Below, piece by piece: positions 17,419-27,154 of a stretch of DNA of 64,000 nt (position 1 is the first letter of the stretch; each line of letters begins with the position of its first letter). Source of the stretch: Fimbriimonadaceae bacterium (GTDB taxonomy: Bacteria > Armatimonadota > Fimbriimonadia > Fimbriimonadales > Fimbriimonadaceae); the NCBI GenBank assembly GCA_019638775.1, contig JAHBTD010000001.1:682001-746000 (forward strand), written 5' to 3'. The position numbers and the translations under genes are program-made. The notes under the pieces were generated by a model. It worked only from the letters and a program-made list of their open reading frames with translations, was not told the origin of the DNA and made no database searches.

Positions 17419-18309
17419 CTACGTATACAGCGACCCCGTATTCAGAACCGGCTGCGCTGCCGACTCGCTGCACAAAACGACCATCAGGTTGCTCACCATC
17501 GCCGCTTTGCGCTCGTTGTCGAGATCGATAACGTTGCGCTCGGCAAGATGAGCAAGCGCCATCTCGACCATGCCCACCGCGCCATCGACAATCCGCTGGC
17601 GAGCCGCAATGATCGCCGCTGCCTGCTGCTTGCGCAGCATCACGCCCGCAATCTCCGGAGCATAAGCCAGGTGCGACAGCCGTGCTTCAAGCACCTTCAC
17701 ACCAGCTCGGTTGAGCTTGTCCTGAACCTCGTCTTTGAGGTGGGCAGAGACCTCCTCTCCGTTTCGCATAAGCGAAATCTGATCGTCCTCGGAATCGTAT
17801 GGGTAGCTCGACGCCGAATGCCGCAAAGCGGTCTCAGTCTGCAGCGCCACATATTGCGCATAGTTCTCCACCTCAAAGCACGCCTTAAACGTGTCTTCCA
17901 CTTGCCAGACCACGATCGTCGCAATCTCGACCGGGTTGCCCACCAGGTCGTTGACTTTTAAGCGATCTCCATTAAGCGTTTGCGCCCTCAGCGAAAGCGT
18001 GATCTTGCTGTAAAACGGGTTCGCCCAGTGGAATCCATCGTCGCGTACGGTGCCGACGTACTTTCCAAAAAGCGTCAAGACCTTGCTCGTGTTTGGCTGA
18101 ATCACGAAGAAGCCTGGCATCAGGAAGATGCCCACTAATATGGTCCCAAACATCATGATGTATTGGCCCGTTGTGTTCCCCGGCCCGCCTTGTTCAGTCG
18201 ATGACGAGATCAATGCGTACATCGAATATCCGAACCCTGCCCATACCGCCAAGGTGACAATTAGCATAAGCCAGCCCGATAGGGCACGAATGTTTTTTTC
18301 TCTAGTCAT
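17419..18309 (-). CDS. SPFH domain (stomatin/prohibitin-like) membrane protein
   Basis: 296 residues. Two N-terminal membrane segments ([19 protein letters not shown] and [20 protein letters not shown]) are followed by an SPFH domain ([20 protein letters not shown] ... [20 protein letters not shown]) and a helical tail with [16 protein letters not shown]. The start at 18309 has GGGAG 8 nt upstream; an ATG 21 nt earlier is possible. SPFH proteins form membrane microdomain scaffolds. A regularly phased operator-like array precedes it. Confidence 0.9.
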   Translation of the reverse strand: MTREKNIRALSGWLMLIVTLAVWAGFGYSMYALISSSTEQGGPGNTTGQYIMMFGTILVGIFLMPGFFVIQPNTSKVLTLFGKYVGTVRDDGFHWANPFYSKITLSLRAQTLNGDRLKVNDLVGNPVEIATIVVWQVEDTFKACFEVENYAQYVALQTETALRHSASSYPYDSEDDQISLMRNGEEVSAHLKDEVQDKLNRAGVKVLEARLSHLAYAPEIAGVMLRKQQAAAIIAARQRIVDGAVGMVEMALAHLAERNVIDLDNERKAAMVSNLMVVLCSESAAQPVLNTGSLYT

Positions 18310-18332
18310 GGATTTGTCTCCCGACATCATAA

Positions 18333-18373
18333 TGATAGCATAATGATATGATTTTCATATCAAAATGATATGA
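18333..18373. promoter_or_regulatory. phased octamer operator upstream of the SPFH gene
   Basis: Four octamers start at 18333, 18344, 18355 and 18366, an exact 11-nt period: TGATAGCA, TGATATGA, TCATATCA (the reverse complement of the second) and TGATATGA. One-turn spacing on the same DNA face is typical of ribbon-helix-helix repressor operators. It lies 24-64 nt before the SPFH start codon, so it probably controls the SPFH-Arc operon. Confidence 0.6.
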
Positions 18374-18389
18374 TAGTCCTATACAGGGA

Positions 18390-18613
18390 AAGAGGTACGA
18401 ATTTTGGATTTTGGATTGCCGATGCCGATCGCTGATTTCGGATTTTGGATTTTGGATTTTGGATTGCCGATGCCGATTGCCAATTGCTGATTTCTGATCG
18501 CTGATAGCCGATAGCCGATAGCTAATGCCCCTTACAACCCTTACTCCTTACAATCCTTACGGCCCCTGCAAACACCTATACATTTCTCTACCGTCTTGGC
18601 TATAATTGCTCCC
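18390..18613. repeat. heptamer and nonamer repeats
   Basis: Runs of TTTTGGA (about 18400-18465), GATTGCC/GATAGCC (about 18466-18520) and TTACAACCC/TTACTCC-type units (about 18530-18560) lie between the divergent SPFH and DUF2786-like genes. The last 50 nt before 18614 are free of repeats and probably hold the promoter. Confidence 0.75.
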
Positions 18614-19075
18614 ATGGCTGACCTCCTTCAGGACCGCCAAAGGAAGCTCAATACCGCCGTTGCTCTGACCCAAATGACGGTCGCACGGGGCTGCACTCCC
18701 AACGAAGCCGCGAGTGCGCAAGAGAGGTTGAATGCGCTTTCTGAGAAGTACCGCTTCACTGCGGTTGAACTTGCCACGGGCTACCTTGAGCACAGACCAA
18801 GCTCAAAACAAAAGCCCGTTGAAGAGAAGCCTTGGCGCGCAAGTCGAACGAAGTGCGATCCCAAATACCGATCGGGCAGGATGTGGCGACCTCAGGGAGG
18901 CACCGAGATTCCGATTGAGGAGATGGACGACAACCATCTGATGAACGCTTTCATCCTGCTTTCGGAGCGGTTGTACGACCCTGCATTCACGAAAAAGTGG
19001 CCGATCTATAAGCTGCGGCTCAGTTGGTTGGCTGACGAAGCTCAACGAAGAGGAATGGACTTGTCGGATTTCTAG
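18614..19075 (+). CDS. DUF2786-like protein
   Basis: 153 residues. The N-terminal segment RQRKLNTAVALTQMTVARGCTPNEAASAQERLNALSEKY has the pattern of DUF2786 (PF10979), a small helical domain of unknown function. The C-terminal part (IPIEEMDDNHLMNAFILLSERL ... LSWLADEAQRRG) is also helical and unassigned. The start at 18614 fits the homologous N-terminus (MADLLQDRQRK); an in-frame start 18 nt earlier is possible. Repeats flank it on both sides. Confidence 0.6.
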   Translation: MADLLQDRQRKLNTAVALTQMTVARGCTPNEAASAQERLNALSEKYRFTAVELATGYLEHRPSSKQKPVEEKPWRASRTKCDPKYRSGRMWRPQGGTEIPIEEMDDNHLMNAFILLSERLYDPAFTKKWPIYKLRLSWLADEAQRRGMDLSDF

Positions 19076-19240
19076 CAGGCGGCGATCAGCTATCAGAAAT
19101 CAGAAATCAGCATCGGCAATCCAAAATCCAAAATCCAAAATCCAAAATCGAAAAATCTGATCCAACTGCCCGATGCCGTCTCAATTTGTTGTGTGTCATC
19201 TGGCGAATGTGTGTCCTTCAGCATTTGAGATAGCGCTGAA
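19076..19240. repeat. heptamer repeats
   Basis: ATCAGAA/ATCAGCA and TCCAAAA units occupy about 19085-19150. Nothing else is seen in the remaining 90 nt apart from an AT-rich stretch before DUF4127. Confidence 0.75.
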
Positions 19241-20887
19241 ATGCCAAAACTGCGGAATAGCGAGGGCCGCTACCGGGTATCTTTCTCAACTGTGATGAGG
19301 GCATGGGCAATCGCCATTTTGGCGTGCATAACGACAGTCGCCCACGCTCAGAGAATCCTCCTTGTTCCGCTTGATAGCCGTCCGGCGGCAGGCCAATTCT
19401 CTCAGATGATCGGGAGGATGGCGAGCGTGGAGGTTCAGCTGCCGCCCTACAATCTTCTTGGCCGCTATACCGAGCCGGGGAAGCCCGATCTCATCTTGGA
19501 CTGGCTAGAACAGCAAGACTTTAAGACCGTCGACGCGATTGTGATCAGCGTTGACATGATGGCCTATGGCGGACTGATTCAAAGCCGTGTTGACGACACC
19601 TCACTTGATGTGGCGCAAGGGCGGTTGAAGCGGCTTGTTGACCTCAAAAGAAAGCATCCCGAACTCCGGCTTTACGCTTTCGCGGCGATCATGCGGCTCT
19701 TTCCGACCTCTACCCGAGCCAACGCGAGTTGGCGCCTCAACCTCGGGCGCTATGCCGAGTTGAAGGAGCGCTGGGTTCGGACGAAGGACAAGGCGATCAA
19801 GCAGCGGCTTGATGCTCTCTCGACCAAGATTCCTCCCCTTGAGATCGACCGATATGAGCGCACACGCGCGCGAAACATGACGATCTCGAAGCTTCTGCTT
19901 CAGCATTCGAAGGCGGGGATTTACGACTATCTCATCTTTGGGCAGGACGATGCCCAACCGTTTGGCCCGCACATCCCCGAGCAGCAAACCTTGAAAGCAG
20001 AAGTCAACCGCTTGCAGATCGGAGGGCTCGTGTATCAGTGCGAGGGTATTGACCAGCACTCCAATATCCTTCTTAGCCGTGCCCTTCTCAAAATCGAGGG
20101 GTGGGTGCCCCGAGTGCGCATCGTCTACAGCGATGAAGCAGGAAAGAAAAAGGTCGCCAACTACGAATCCAAAAACGTTGAGACCTCTCTGCGCGACCAG
20201 CTTTTTGCGAGCGGAGCACGTCCGATGCTCACGAACGGCTCATACGATTACACGCTTTATGTGAACACCCCCGATCCTCGGCCTGACCGCTTCCAGGCGT
20301 TCTTGAAAGCTCTCGATGAGGAGATCGACCAAAGCTTCCCGGTTGCGGTCGCCGACATCAACCTTGGGCACGACGGCACCGCCGACATGCGGCTGTTTGA
20401 CACGATCTGGAAGAACGGGCGAATGGTCAAACTGTTGAGCTATGCCGGTTGGAACACGGCGGGCAACACGATGGGAACCTCCATCCCGGCGGCGAACATC
20501 TATTTGCTGGCTCGGCGACTCCAGGTAGATCCTCTTCAGCGCGAAGTTGCGCAGAGGGAGTTCTTGCTTCATCGTTATGTGAACGACTTCATCTATCACA
20601 AGTACATCCGACCTAACGCCTATTCGCTGATCGACAGTTTGCCGAAGGCCAGTCGAGAAGAGACTTTTGGAGAGGAGTTTGAGCAGGTGGATGCGCTGGT
20701 GCGAGTGAGCATGGCGAAGGAGTTGCAGCGCGTCTATACCGAGCAGTTTGCGGGCAAAACTTTCTTTGCGGGGGACAGTCAGTACGTGTTCAAGGGCCTG
20801 AGCGATATGAAGATTTTTCTGCCGTGGCCCAGGGCGTACGAGGTGCGGCTGGAGTTTCGGATGGAGACGGAGAAGCTTGGCGGGTGA
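19241..20887 (+). CDS. DUF4127 family protein, exported
   Basis: Up to 548 residues. The ATG at 19295 gives a clean signal peptide (MRAWAIAILACITTVAHAQ), so the true start may be there. The conserved opening RILLVPLDSRPAAGQFSQMI, followed by PPYNLLGRYTEPG and VDAIVISVDMMAYGGLIQSR, matches DUF4127 (PF13552), a large family of unknown function found in Firmicutes and Armatimonadota. Conserved later stretches are YLIFGQDDAQPFGPH and DINLGHDGTADMRL, and an Asn/Gly/Thr pattern AGWNTAGNTMGT that suggests a catalytic pocket (inference). Confidence 0.88.
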   Translation: MPKLRNSEGRYRVSFSTVMRAWAIAILACITTVAHAQRILLVPLDSRPAAGQFSQMIGRMASVEVQLPPYNLLGRYTEPGKPDLILDWLEQQDFKTVDAIVISVDMMAYGGLIQSRVDDTSLDVAQGRLKRLVDLKRKHPELRLYAFAAIMRLFPTSTRANASWRLNLGRYAELKERWVRTKDKAIKQRLDALSTKIPPLEIDRYERTRARNMTISKLLLQHSKAGIYDYLIFGQDDAQPFGPHIPEQQTLKAEVNRLQIGGLVYQCEGIDQHSNILLSRALLKIEGWVPRVRIVYSDEAGKKKVANYESKNVETSLRDQLFASGARPMLTNGSYDYTLYVNTPDPRPDRFQAFLKALDEEIDQSFPVAVADINLGHDGTADMRLFDTIWKNGRMVKLLSYAGWNTAGNTMGTSIPAANIYLLARRLQVDPLQREVAQREFLLHRYVNDFIYHKYIRPNAYSLIDSLPKASREETFGEEFEQVDALVRVSMAKELQRVYTEQFAGKTFFAGDSQYVFKGLSDMKIFLPWPRAYEVRLEFRMETEKLGG

Positions 20888-21065
20888 GGGGGCGGCGATC
20901 AGCGATCAGCGATCAGCTATCGGCTATCAGCTATCAGCGATCAATGCTCTTCCGGAGTTTCACGCCGAGTTCACAGAGAACACAGAGTTTTGGCAGACGT
21001 TGGGAATCTAACCTTACAACCCTTATGCCTTACAATCCTTACCTCTTACTCGCACGACGCTTCGA
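20888..21065. repeat. heptamer, CGC-type and nonamer repeats
   Basis: GATCAGC/TATCAGC heptamers (about 20892-20942), a TTTCACGCCGAGTTCACAGA stretch of the widely seen 'cgc-aga' type, and TTACAACCC/TTACAATCC units (about 21012-21042) fill the gap between the convergent DUF4127 and TPR genes. Confidence 0.75.
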
Positions 21066-21965
21066 TCACTCAATCGCAGCTTGCTGTTTGAGGTGCGTTA
21101 GCCTCTCGAATTCGTTATAGAAAATATATTCGTCTTGCGAGAGGATCTTATACGCTGCCTTGAAGTGCGGTTTGGATGCGCCGGACATGCCAAGAGCGAC
21201 CATGTTTTCGCCGATCTCTTCGTGGGCGTAGCCGTCGGTTTCATCTTCCGCCGCCAAGTCGCGAGCCATTTGAAGGGCGGTCGTGTAGTCGCCAAGGAAT
21301 CGCAACGTTTTTGCCACCGCATATCTGGCGTGACGAAGCTTCATGGCGTTACCCTCTTCTCGCCGGAGCGGGACGGCTTTGTGGAAGCTGTCCAGCGCCA
21401 ACCCGTACTCTTCGCGCTCGAAGTAGGTCCAGCCGATGTTGTTGTAGAGGCTCGCCATCCACTTTTGAGCTTTGGGGTCTGGCGATTTACTGGCGAGCTC
21501 CAGGGCGCGTTCGTTCCACTCCAGCCCTTTGTCTCCCGGCTCGACAATTCCGAGCATGTGGGCAGCATCTACAGCAAGCCCATCAATCCCTGACACCGAA
21601 GAGGCGAGTCCCCACGCGTGCATGAAGATGCTGTGGCTCTCCTGCTTTTTGCCTGATGAATTGAAGACCCTTCCGCGCTCAAGCAGGTAGCGGACGCGCA
21701 GTCTTGGCCTATCTTCGGTGGCGTGAGGCTCGACTTCGTCGAGGACCTTGTGGGCTTCGTCGTACCGGCGCTGAAGTCCGATGGAGCGGGCCAACTGTGT
21801 TTTGGCTTCAAGAACAAAGTCGGAGACGCTGGGTTCATCCATACCGGGCTCAAACTCAGCGATTAGGTCTCGGAAGCGCTGTTCGCTGGCCTTCGGATTC
21901 TCGAAGGTCCATAAAGAATCGAGGTCGGGAAGGTTCGCAACTGACATGCCTCTATTATTCGACAT
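21066..21965 (-). CDS. TPR-repeat protein
   Basis: A soluble protein of up to 299 residues built from helix pairs with TPR spacing: AKTQLARSIGLQRRYDEAHKVL, WMASLYNNIGWTYFEREEYGLALDSF and RHARYAVAKTLRFLGDYTTALQMA. No signal peptide or catalytic domain is seen, so it is probably an interaction scaffold. An ATG 18 nt downstream (21947) is an alternative start. It is divergent from the pilin-like gene. Confidence 0.8.
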   Translation of the reverse strand: MSNNRGMSVANLPDLDSLWTFENPKASEQRFRDLIAEFEPGMDEPSVSDFVLEAKTQLARSIGLQRRYDEAHKVLDEVEPHATEDRPRLRVRYLLERGRVFNSSGKKQESHSIFMHAWGLASSVSGIDGLAVDAAHMLGIVEPGDKGLEWNERALELASKSPDPKAQKWMASLYNNIGWTYFEREEYGLALDSFHKAVPLRREEGNAMKLRHARYAVAKTLRFLGDYTTALQMARDLAAEDETDGYAHEEIGENMVALGMSGASKPHFKAAYKILSQDEYIFYNEFERLTHLKQQAAIE

Positions 21966-22082
21966 TTCTCGCCCATGTCCTTCAAGACTCGATTGTTAGG
22001 AGTCGGTGAAGGTGATGTCAACGATGAGTTAAACCCCTTGCAGGGTTAACAGTCGACTGCCAATCTGCAGTTGGAGGTACCC

Positions 22083-22904
22083 ATGCGAAAAGCTTTTACA
22101 CTGATTGAACTTCTTGTGGTGATCGCGATCATTGCCATTCTTGCCGCCATCCTGTTCCCCGTTTTTGCGCAAGCCAAGGCTTCTGCCAAGAAGACGGCCT
22201 CGATTTCGGGTCTCAAACAGGTTGCCCTCGGTTTGCCGATGTACTCTGTGGATTACGACGATATTGCCGTTCCCGAGTATGGCTACGGAACGCCGACTCA
22301 ACCTGACGCTTACCTTAATGGCAACACCTGGGTCGGACGAATCTACCCTTACGTGAAGAACCGCGGCATCTTCTTCGACAAGCTCATGAACGAGCCTAAA
22401 GGGGACTTGTTCCCCGATCCATTCTTCCCTGGCTACACCTACCGCTGGGAATGGATCACCAACTTCTCACTCAACACCGACGGCTATTCTCGGCGGTTCA
22501 GCGGTGACAGTTGCAACAACATCTCTTGGACGACGACGGGCTACCGTTCCTTGACTTCTTTTGACGACTCGGCGGCGAGGCTGGCCGTTGCCGTCACTCG
22601 ATATGCAAACCTCGATTACGCGTGGATGCGCTTTTATGGCATCGATGCAAGTTGGCCGACGATTGATCGCTATGCGACTGGGTGGAGTTGGTATCAGGTG
22701 ATTTGGGATTCTCGCCGGCAGTGGGGCAACCGGTTCACGGGAGCCTTTGCGGATGGACACGCCGGTAAATACGGTCGAGAAAAGTTCGTCGGCTATTACG
22801 CAGACAATCCTTCGCAATCGGAAGCAACAACCTATGCGCAGTACTGCCAGCGGATGGATGACAAGAACCTGTGGTCATTCTGGGGACGTCCGTGGGCAGA
22901 GTAG
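22083..22904 (+). CDS. type II pseudopilin-like protein with H-X9-DG motif
   Basis: 273 residues. The prepilin cleavage/methylation site is FTLIELLVVIAIIAILAA directly after a basic MRKA, and the C-terminus carries FADGHAGKYGREKF, as in the H-X9-DG/DUF1559-like group expanded in Planctomycetes and Armatimonadota. The start at 22083 has GGAGG 6 nt upstream. It would be processed by a prepilin peptidase and placed at the cell surface; function is otherwise unknown. A small lipoprotein gene follows. Confidence 0.88.
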   Translation: MRKAFTLIELLVVIAIIAILAAILFPVFAQAKASAKKTASISGLKQVALGLPMYSVDYDDIAVPEYGYGTPTQPDAYLNGNTWVGRIYPYVKNRGIFFDKLMNEPKGDLFPDPFFPGYTYRWEWITNFSLNTDGYSRRFSGDSCNNISWTTTGYRSLTSFDDSAARLAVAVTRYANLDYAWMRFYGIDASWPTIDRYATGWSWYQVIWDSRRQWGNRFTGAFADGHAGKYGREKFVGYYADNPSQSEATTYAQYCQRMDDKNLWSFWGRPWAE

Positions 22905-23071
22905 CTCTGTTGGCGCTGTTCGGCGGCATCCTCCTGCTTGGGGGGTGCACCAAGGCTGACGATGCGGAGGGGCAGAATGCCCGCAATATGACACCTCAGC
23001 AGGAGAGCGAGCAGCGAAAAGATGCCTATTCTGCCGAGCAAAGGGAAGCCAGAGCGAGCCGCCCTCGGTAG
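22892..23071 (+). CDS. small lipoprotein
   Basis: About 59 residues from a GTG at 22892 with GGGGA upstream; a GTG at 22871 is also possible. The signal GRVALLALFGGILLLGGC is a textbook lipobox (LGGC), followed by a polar, charged tail (TKADDAEGQN ... REARASRPR). It overlaps the end of the pilin-like gene by 13 nt, so the two are coupled. No domain is recognised. Confidence 0.7.
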   Translation: MGRVALLALFGGILLLGGCTKADDAEGQNARNMTPQQESEQRKDAYSAEQREARASRPR

Positions 23072-23083
23072 CCCAGTATGAGA

Positions 23084-23132
23084 AAAGCCAGCCTTGCGAG
23101 GATTGCGAGGCTGGCTTTCACTTAGTTTTTTT
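23084..23132 (+). terminator. Rho-independent terminator between convergent genes
   Basis: Perfect 11-bp arms AAAGCCAGCCT and AGGCTGGCTTT enclose a 13-nt loop and are followed by TTTTTTT at 23126-23132. On the other strand a TTTT tract follows, so it may serve the convergent pckA gene as well. Confidence 0.9.
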
Positions 23133-23182
23133 GGCACAAGGGTTGAGGCGTTGGTAAGTCTGCCCTCAGCATGCAAGAAACG

Positions 23183-24721
23183 CTACGAGAACTTCTTGTA
23201 GTTGTTCTCGAACATTGCGCGAAGCTCTGTTGCCTTGGCGTCGTAAGCTTCCTTGTCTTCCCACGTGCTGCGGGGGAGCAGAACCTCATCCGGCACGTTG
23301 GGGCAGGTGGTGGGGACGGACAGTCCGAATACCGGATCGGTCGCGTACTCCACGTTGTCGAGCACTCCGCTGAACGCAGCGTGGATCATGGCTCGCGTAT
23401 AGGAGAGCTTCATCCGGTTGCCGACTCCATAGGGTCCACCGCTCCAGCCCGTGTTAATCAGCCAGACGCGTACGTTGTGCTTGGCGATCTTTTCTCCAAG
23501 GAGCTTTGCGTAGCGGGCGGGTGGCAACGGCAAGAAAGGTGCGCCGAAGCATGTGGAGAAGGTGACCTGCGGCTCGGTAACGTCGGCTTCTGTGCCGGCG
23601 ACCTTTGCCGTGTAGCCATTCAAAAAGTGATACATCGCCTGCTCGGGGTTGAGCCGTGAGATGGGGGGCAGCACTCCGAAGGCGTCGCAGGTGAGGAAGC
23701 AGATATTTTCGGGATGTCCGCCGATGCTGGGGATCACGGCACCTTCGATGTACTCGACCGGGTAGGCGCATCGTGTGTTTTCGGTGAGCGAGCCGTCGTC
23801 GTAATCCGGTTCGTTTCGGCTGTTGAGGACTACGTTTTCGAGGACGGAGCCGAATCGGATCGCGTCCCAGATTTGGGGTTCGCCTTGCTTGCTTAGCTTG
23901 ATGCACTTGGCGTAGCATCCGCCTTCAAAGTTAAACACTCCCTTCTCATCCCAGCCGTGCTCGTCGTCACCGATGAGGCGTCGGGTTGGGTCGGCGGAGA
24001 GAGTCGTCTTTCCGGTTCCGCTCAGGCCGAAGAAAAGTGCGGTGTCGCCCTTCTCACCGATGTTTGCGGAGCAGTGCATGCTCAGGACGCCCTTCAGGGG
24101 GAGCAGATAGTTGAGGATGGTAAAGACCGACTTCTTCATCTCACCCGCGTAGTGGGTGCCCATGATGAGAACTGTCTTTTCGGCAAAGTTGAGCGCGATC
24201 ACGGCTTCGCTTCGGGTGCCATCGACAGCGGGATCGGCTTTGAGCTCGCAGAGGTCGATGACGGTCCAATCGGGGACATACGTCGCAAGCTCTGTGAGTT
24301 CGGGGCGGATGAGGAGGGTCTTGATGAAGAGGGCGTGATAGGGTCGCTGGACGATGAACCGGGCTTTGATGCGGTGCTCGGGGTCGGCTCCGCCAAAGGT
24401 ATCGACGACGTAGAGCTTCTTGCCCTTGACGTATTCGTTTGCCTTGGCGAGGAGCTTTTTGAACGTCTCGGGCTCCATCGCGGCGTTGTTGTCCCACCAG
24501 ACGTTGCCTTCGCTCTCTGCATCCCGGACGGTGAACTTGTCCTTGGGTGTTCTTCCCGTATATTTGCCGGTATAGGCTACGAGAGCGCCGTTGTCGGCAA
24601 GCTTATCGCCCTGTCTTACGGCGTGTTCGACGAGAACAGCAGAGCTGAGGTTCGTAAAAAGTTCGGAAGCCTGGTCAAGGTTCAAAGGGCCGGATAGCGA
24701 AAGCGGTGACGACACTGTCAT
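23183..24721 (-). CDS. pckA: phosphoenolpyruvate carboxykinase (ATP)
   Basis: 512 residues, normal for ATP-dependent PEPCK, which converts oxaloacetate and ATP to PEP, CO2 and ADP for gluconeogenesis. Visible motifs are [14 protein letters not shown] near the N-terminus, the kinase P-loop [14 protein letters not shown], the metal site region IGDDEHGW, and [12 protein letters not shown]. The start at 24721 has GAGG about 11 nt upstream. The open frame extends upstream but lacks family sequence there. Confidence 0.97.
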   Translation of the reverse strand: MTVSSPLSLSGPLNLDQASELFTNLSSAVLVEHAVRQGDKLADNGALVAYTGKYTGRTPKDKFTVRDAESEGNVWWDNNAAMEPETFKKLLAKANEYVKGKKLYVVDTFGGADPEHRIKARFIVQRPYHALFIKTLLIRPELTELATYVPDWTVIDLCELKADPAVDGTRSEAVIALNFAEKTVLIMGTHYAGEMKKSVFTILNYLLPLKGVLSMHCSANIGEKGDTALFFGLSGTGKTTLSADPTRRLIGDDEHGWDEKGVFNFEGGCYAKCIKLSKQGEPQIWDAIRFGSVLENVVLNSRNEPDYDDGSLTENTRCAYPVEYIEGAVIPSIGGHPENICFLTCDAFGVLPPISRLNPEQAMYHFLNGYTAKVAGTEADVTEPQVTFSTCFGAPFLPLPPARYAKLLGEKIAKHNVRVWLINTGWSGGPYGVGNRMKLSYTRAMIHAAFSGVLDNVEYATDPVFGLSVPTTCPNVPDEVLLPRSTWEDKEAYDAKATELRAMFENNYKKFS

Positions 24722-24835
24722 GAAGATGATCCTCGGGTTAAGATTCGAGGACGACAAAACGCTGTCCTGCTTGAAATCTTGTGTGCAGTTTACCTTTTGG
24801 ACACAAATGGGTCGGGTAGGGTTAAGGAGAAGGTC

Positions 24836-25126
24836 ATGTTCCCACTTGAATACAAAAAACTCGCCGATGAGCAGATTCAGCAAGGTCTCCTTTCGCTTGA
24901 TGGATGGGCTTACGATGGCAGCCAGATCGTGAAAACGTACTCGTTTTCGAAATATCCGGAGGGGCCAGCTTTTGCCGTAAAGGTCGGGGAGCTTGCGGAG
25001 GAGTTGAACCACCACCCGGACATTTTGATCACTTGGTGCAAGGTTCGAGTGTCGATGAACACTCATGATGTGAGCGGCATCTCTCCCTACGATTTTGAGC
25101 TTGCCAAGAGAATCGACCTCGCTTGA
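24836..25126 (+). CDS. pterin-4a-carbinolamine dehydratase
   Basis: 96 residues. The sequence has the PCD/DCoH core: [17 protein letters not shown], then the catalytic [24 protein letters not shown] (His-His-Pro) and [14 protein letters not shown]. It recycles 4a-hydroxytetrahydrobiopterin produced by aromatic amino acid hydroxylases. AAGGAG precedes the ATG by 6 nt. It lies divergent from pckA and convergent with the metallophosphatase; no hydroxylase gene is in the window. Confidence 0.93.
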   Translation: MFPLEYKKLADEQIQQGLLSLDGWAYDGSQIVKTYSFSKYPEGPAFAVKVGELAEELNHHPDILITWCKVRVSMNTHDVSGISPYDFELAKRIDLA

Positions 25127-25134
25127 GCCGCCAG

Positions 25135-26304
25135 CTAAATCTTGTCTTTGTCGAACGGCCATTGATAGGGGCCGTGGATGTTTCCATCGTCGTCGATAAG
25201 GCTGAAGCAGCAGTGGGGCGTATCAATCGACCAATCCCCTGAGTTTAGGTAGGTGAGCCCTCCGGGGAATCGGTAGCAATCGGGGATGTGGGTGTGCCCG
25301 AACGTCACCACTTTCACGGTTCCTTTGCTGCCTCCGAGTTCGCGGAATCGGCGTCTGGCGGCGTGTCGATATCGGTGTCGGGCGAGCCATTCGATCGGCT
25401 TATCGCGATATTGGGGGGATTTTTCGCGTTCGGTGGAGGGCCATCCGTACAGCTTTTCGTCGTAGACTCCGGCGGCAACCATCTCAAACATCTCCATCTT
25501 TCGGGTGTCGGTTTTCTTGCCCATGCCGGTGCGTCCACCTCTCTGCATGACGGATTGGATGCCCACTCTGGTGAGGTCAAGGAGGGCGTACCGCAGGTAA
25601 AGCCAAAGGAATGGATCGACGAGGTGTCCGTGTTCGATGTAGACCGCTGATCGGTCGGTGGCGCGGTAGATGACGCTTGGCCCCCATGCGATCTGGGCGG
25701 GCCAGAATGATTGATCTTTGCGTGCGAATCGGAGGCCGTTGATGCCTATGTCGTGGTTGCCGGTGAGGAAGATGCAAGGGTAGTCGCCACGGCCCACCAT
25801 CGTGCGGCTGAGCGCCCCAATTTCGGATAGAACTTGATCGAATTCGGGCTGGAGGCTGCCGGGGACAATTCGACTGTCCTTTAAGAAGAAGGATACGTTT
25901 CCTTGAGAATCCAGTTGGATCGGGGCGTTCTCGGCGGGGAAATGGTTGGGGTGGGTGGGGAGGTCCATCAGGTCGCCGTTTAAGTAGAAACGCTTCACCC
26001 GGGGGTTGGCGGCGACGTGCTTGAGGAATGCTTGGAATTGGGGGAGCTTTTGGTCGCCAAAGCCGGAGTAATCCCAGAAGTCGAGGTGGAGGTCGGAGAC
26101 GAGAACGGACAGGCTTCCTGTTGTTGGCGGGCCGGAAGCGCCTAGGGGTGTTTCGTGGGATTTGCGGCGTGGGTCGAGAAATCTTTCGGTGAGGTACTCC
26201 TGAATCGGTCCGGCGACGGCCGTCCAGACGAGCGTGATGATGAGCGCCCAAGCAAGACCACAGGCCAAGCCAAATCCGTAACTCATGAGCTTAAGGGTTT
26301 CCAT
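25135..26304 (-). CDS. membrane-anchored metallophosphoesterase
   Basis: 389 residues. An N-terminal membrane segment ([19 protein letters not shown]) precedes a calcineurin-like phosphoesterase domain with all metal motifs: [20 protein letters not shown] and GHTHIPD, ending [10 protein letters not shown]. The plan resembles UDP-2,3-diacylglucosamine hydrolase-type enzymes, but the family is broad and the substrate is not assigned. Its start lies 4 nt after the stop of a small membrane protein, so the two genes are coupled. Confidence 0.88.
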   Translation of the reverse strand: METLKLMSYGFGLACGLAWALIITLVWTAVAGPIQEYLTERFLDPRRKSHETPLGASGPPTTGSLSVLVSDLHLDFWDYSGFGDQKLPQFQAFLKHVAANPRVKRFYLNGDLMDLPTHPNHFPAENAPIQLDSQGNVSFFLKDSRIVPGSLQPEFDQVLSEIGALSRTMVGRGDYPCIFLTGNHDIGINGLRFARKDQSFWPAQIAWGPSVIYRATDRSAVYIEHGHLVDPFLWLYLRYALLDLTRVGIQSVMQRGGRTGMGKKTDTRKMEMFEMVAAGVYDEKLYGWPSTEREKSPQYRDKPIEWLARHRYRHAARRRFRELGGSKGTVKVVTFGHTHIPDCYRFPGGLTYLNSGDWSIDTPHCCFSLIDDDGNIHGPYQWPFDKDKI

Positions 26305-26308
26305 GAGC

Positions 26309-26539
26309 TTACATGCCGGACGCGGCTTTGTCGATCCTGCCGATCACCCAGTTGATGGCGAGAAGGCCGACGATAATGCCAAACCCTGCGCCAAATCCAC
26401 CGGTGAACCCACCCCAAAACGGGGTTTTGTCGATTCGGAACTCTTTGATCCCGAGCCAACCCAGAAGTGGGATTGCGGCAGAGAATAGGAGAAACCCAAC
26501 GACGAGACCGGCGATGAAGCTCTTCAGCGTGTTCCTCAT
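26309..26539 (-). CDS. small two-helix membrane protein
   Basis: 76 residues with two hydrophobic segments (FIAGLVVGFLLFSAAIPLLG and GFGAGFGIIVGLLAINWVI) joined by a polar stretch. No known family. The stop codon is 4 nt from the metallophosphoesterase start, so it may anchor or modulate that enzyme (inference from position). Confidence 0.65.
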   Translation of the reverse strand: MRNTLKSFIAGLVVGFLLFSAAIPLLGWLGIKEFRIDKTPFWGGFTGGFGAGFGIIVGLLAINWVIGRIDKAASGM

Positions 26540-27110
26540 GGGCTTACGATAGCACTTCGGTTGGGGTGCGGCAAGGCTGGCGGGCAAGTTCGTCAGATAA
26601 GTGCAATGGGGGGATGGGCTCAGCCTTGGTTGGAGGGGAGTGTCCTCAGGCCGGTGGGGGCGGGGATAGGTTGCTGTCTGCCAATCCGAAAGTTGGCGAT
26701 CTACGTCACCCTCTCCCCTACCCCTCTCTCCCATCAAGGGAGAGGGGATTTTCCCGAGTTCGTGTAGTGGCGCGAGCTGTAGCCTCCAGCCTTTGGGAGG
26801 GTGGAAGCATGGGGTCACGGTCACTGAGGACAGTGACTCTCCAGCCGTGTTTTCCAGATCGCGGTGCGGCTAAAGCCGAAAGAAGCGGTTGTCGTCACCC
26901 TCACCCCCTGCCCCTCTCCCATCAAGGGAGAGGGGGGTCCCCAGTTCGTACCGTAGTTTGAGGTGTAGCCTCCATCCTTTGGGAGGGTGGAGGCATGGAA
27001 TACGGTCACTGAGGACAGTGACCCTCCAGCCGTGTATTCCAGATCGCGGGGTGGCTAAGGCCGAAAGACGCTATTAGCGTTGGGAAAGCGCAGGAATCAA
27101 AACAATAATA
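26540..27110. repeat. 615-nt gap: two copies of a ~185-bp three-hairpin repeat unit
   Basis: Two consecutive units (starting about 26706 and 26895) each contain three inverted repeats in fixed order: CCCCTCTCCC/GGGAGAGGGG, GCCTCCAnCCT/AGGGTGGAGGC and GGTCACTG/CAGTGACC. The end of each unit reads towards the next with a GGCTAAGGCCGAAAGA-type tail. The last part of the gap, after about 27111, holds the marR promoter. Confidence 0.85.
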
Positions 27111-27116
27111 TTTTGT

Positions 27117-27151
27117 TTGATATTCACCAATAATTTGATATAATCAAACTA
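27117..27151 (+). promoter_or_regulatory. sigma70-type promoter with overlapping palindromic operator (marR)
   Basis: -35 TTGATA (27117-27122) and -10 TATAAT (27139-27144) are 16 nt apart. The perfect palindrome TTTGATATAATCAAA (27134-27148) covers the -10 box. The start codon at 27155 is only about 11 nt after the -10 box and has no Shine-Dalgarno, so the mRNA is probably leaderless or nearly so. Autorepression by the encoded MarR protein is the likely logic. Confidence 0.75.
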
Positions 27152-27154
27152 TCC

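Noticed and set aside
24722-25162. Longer N-terminus for PEP carboxykinase
   Set aside because: The upstream extension overlaps the carbinolamine dehydratase gene on the other strand and has no family sequence; the ATG at 24721 has a ribosome site.
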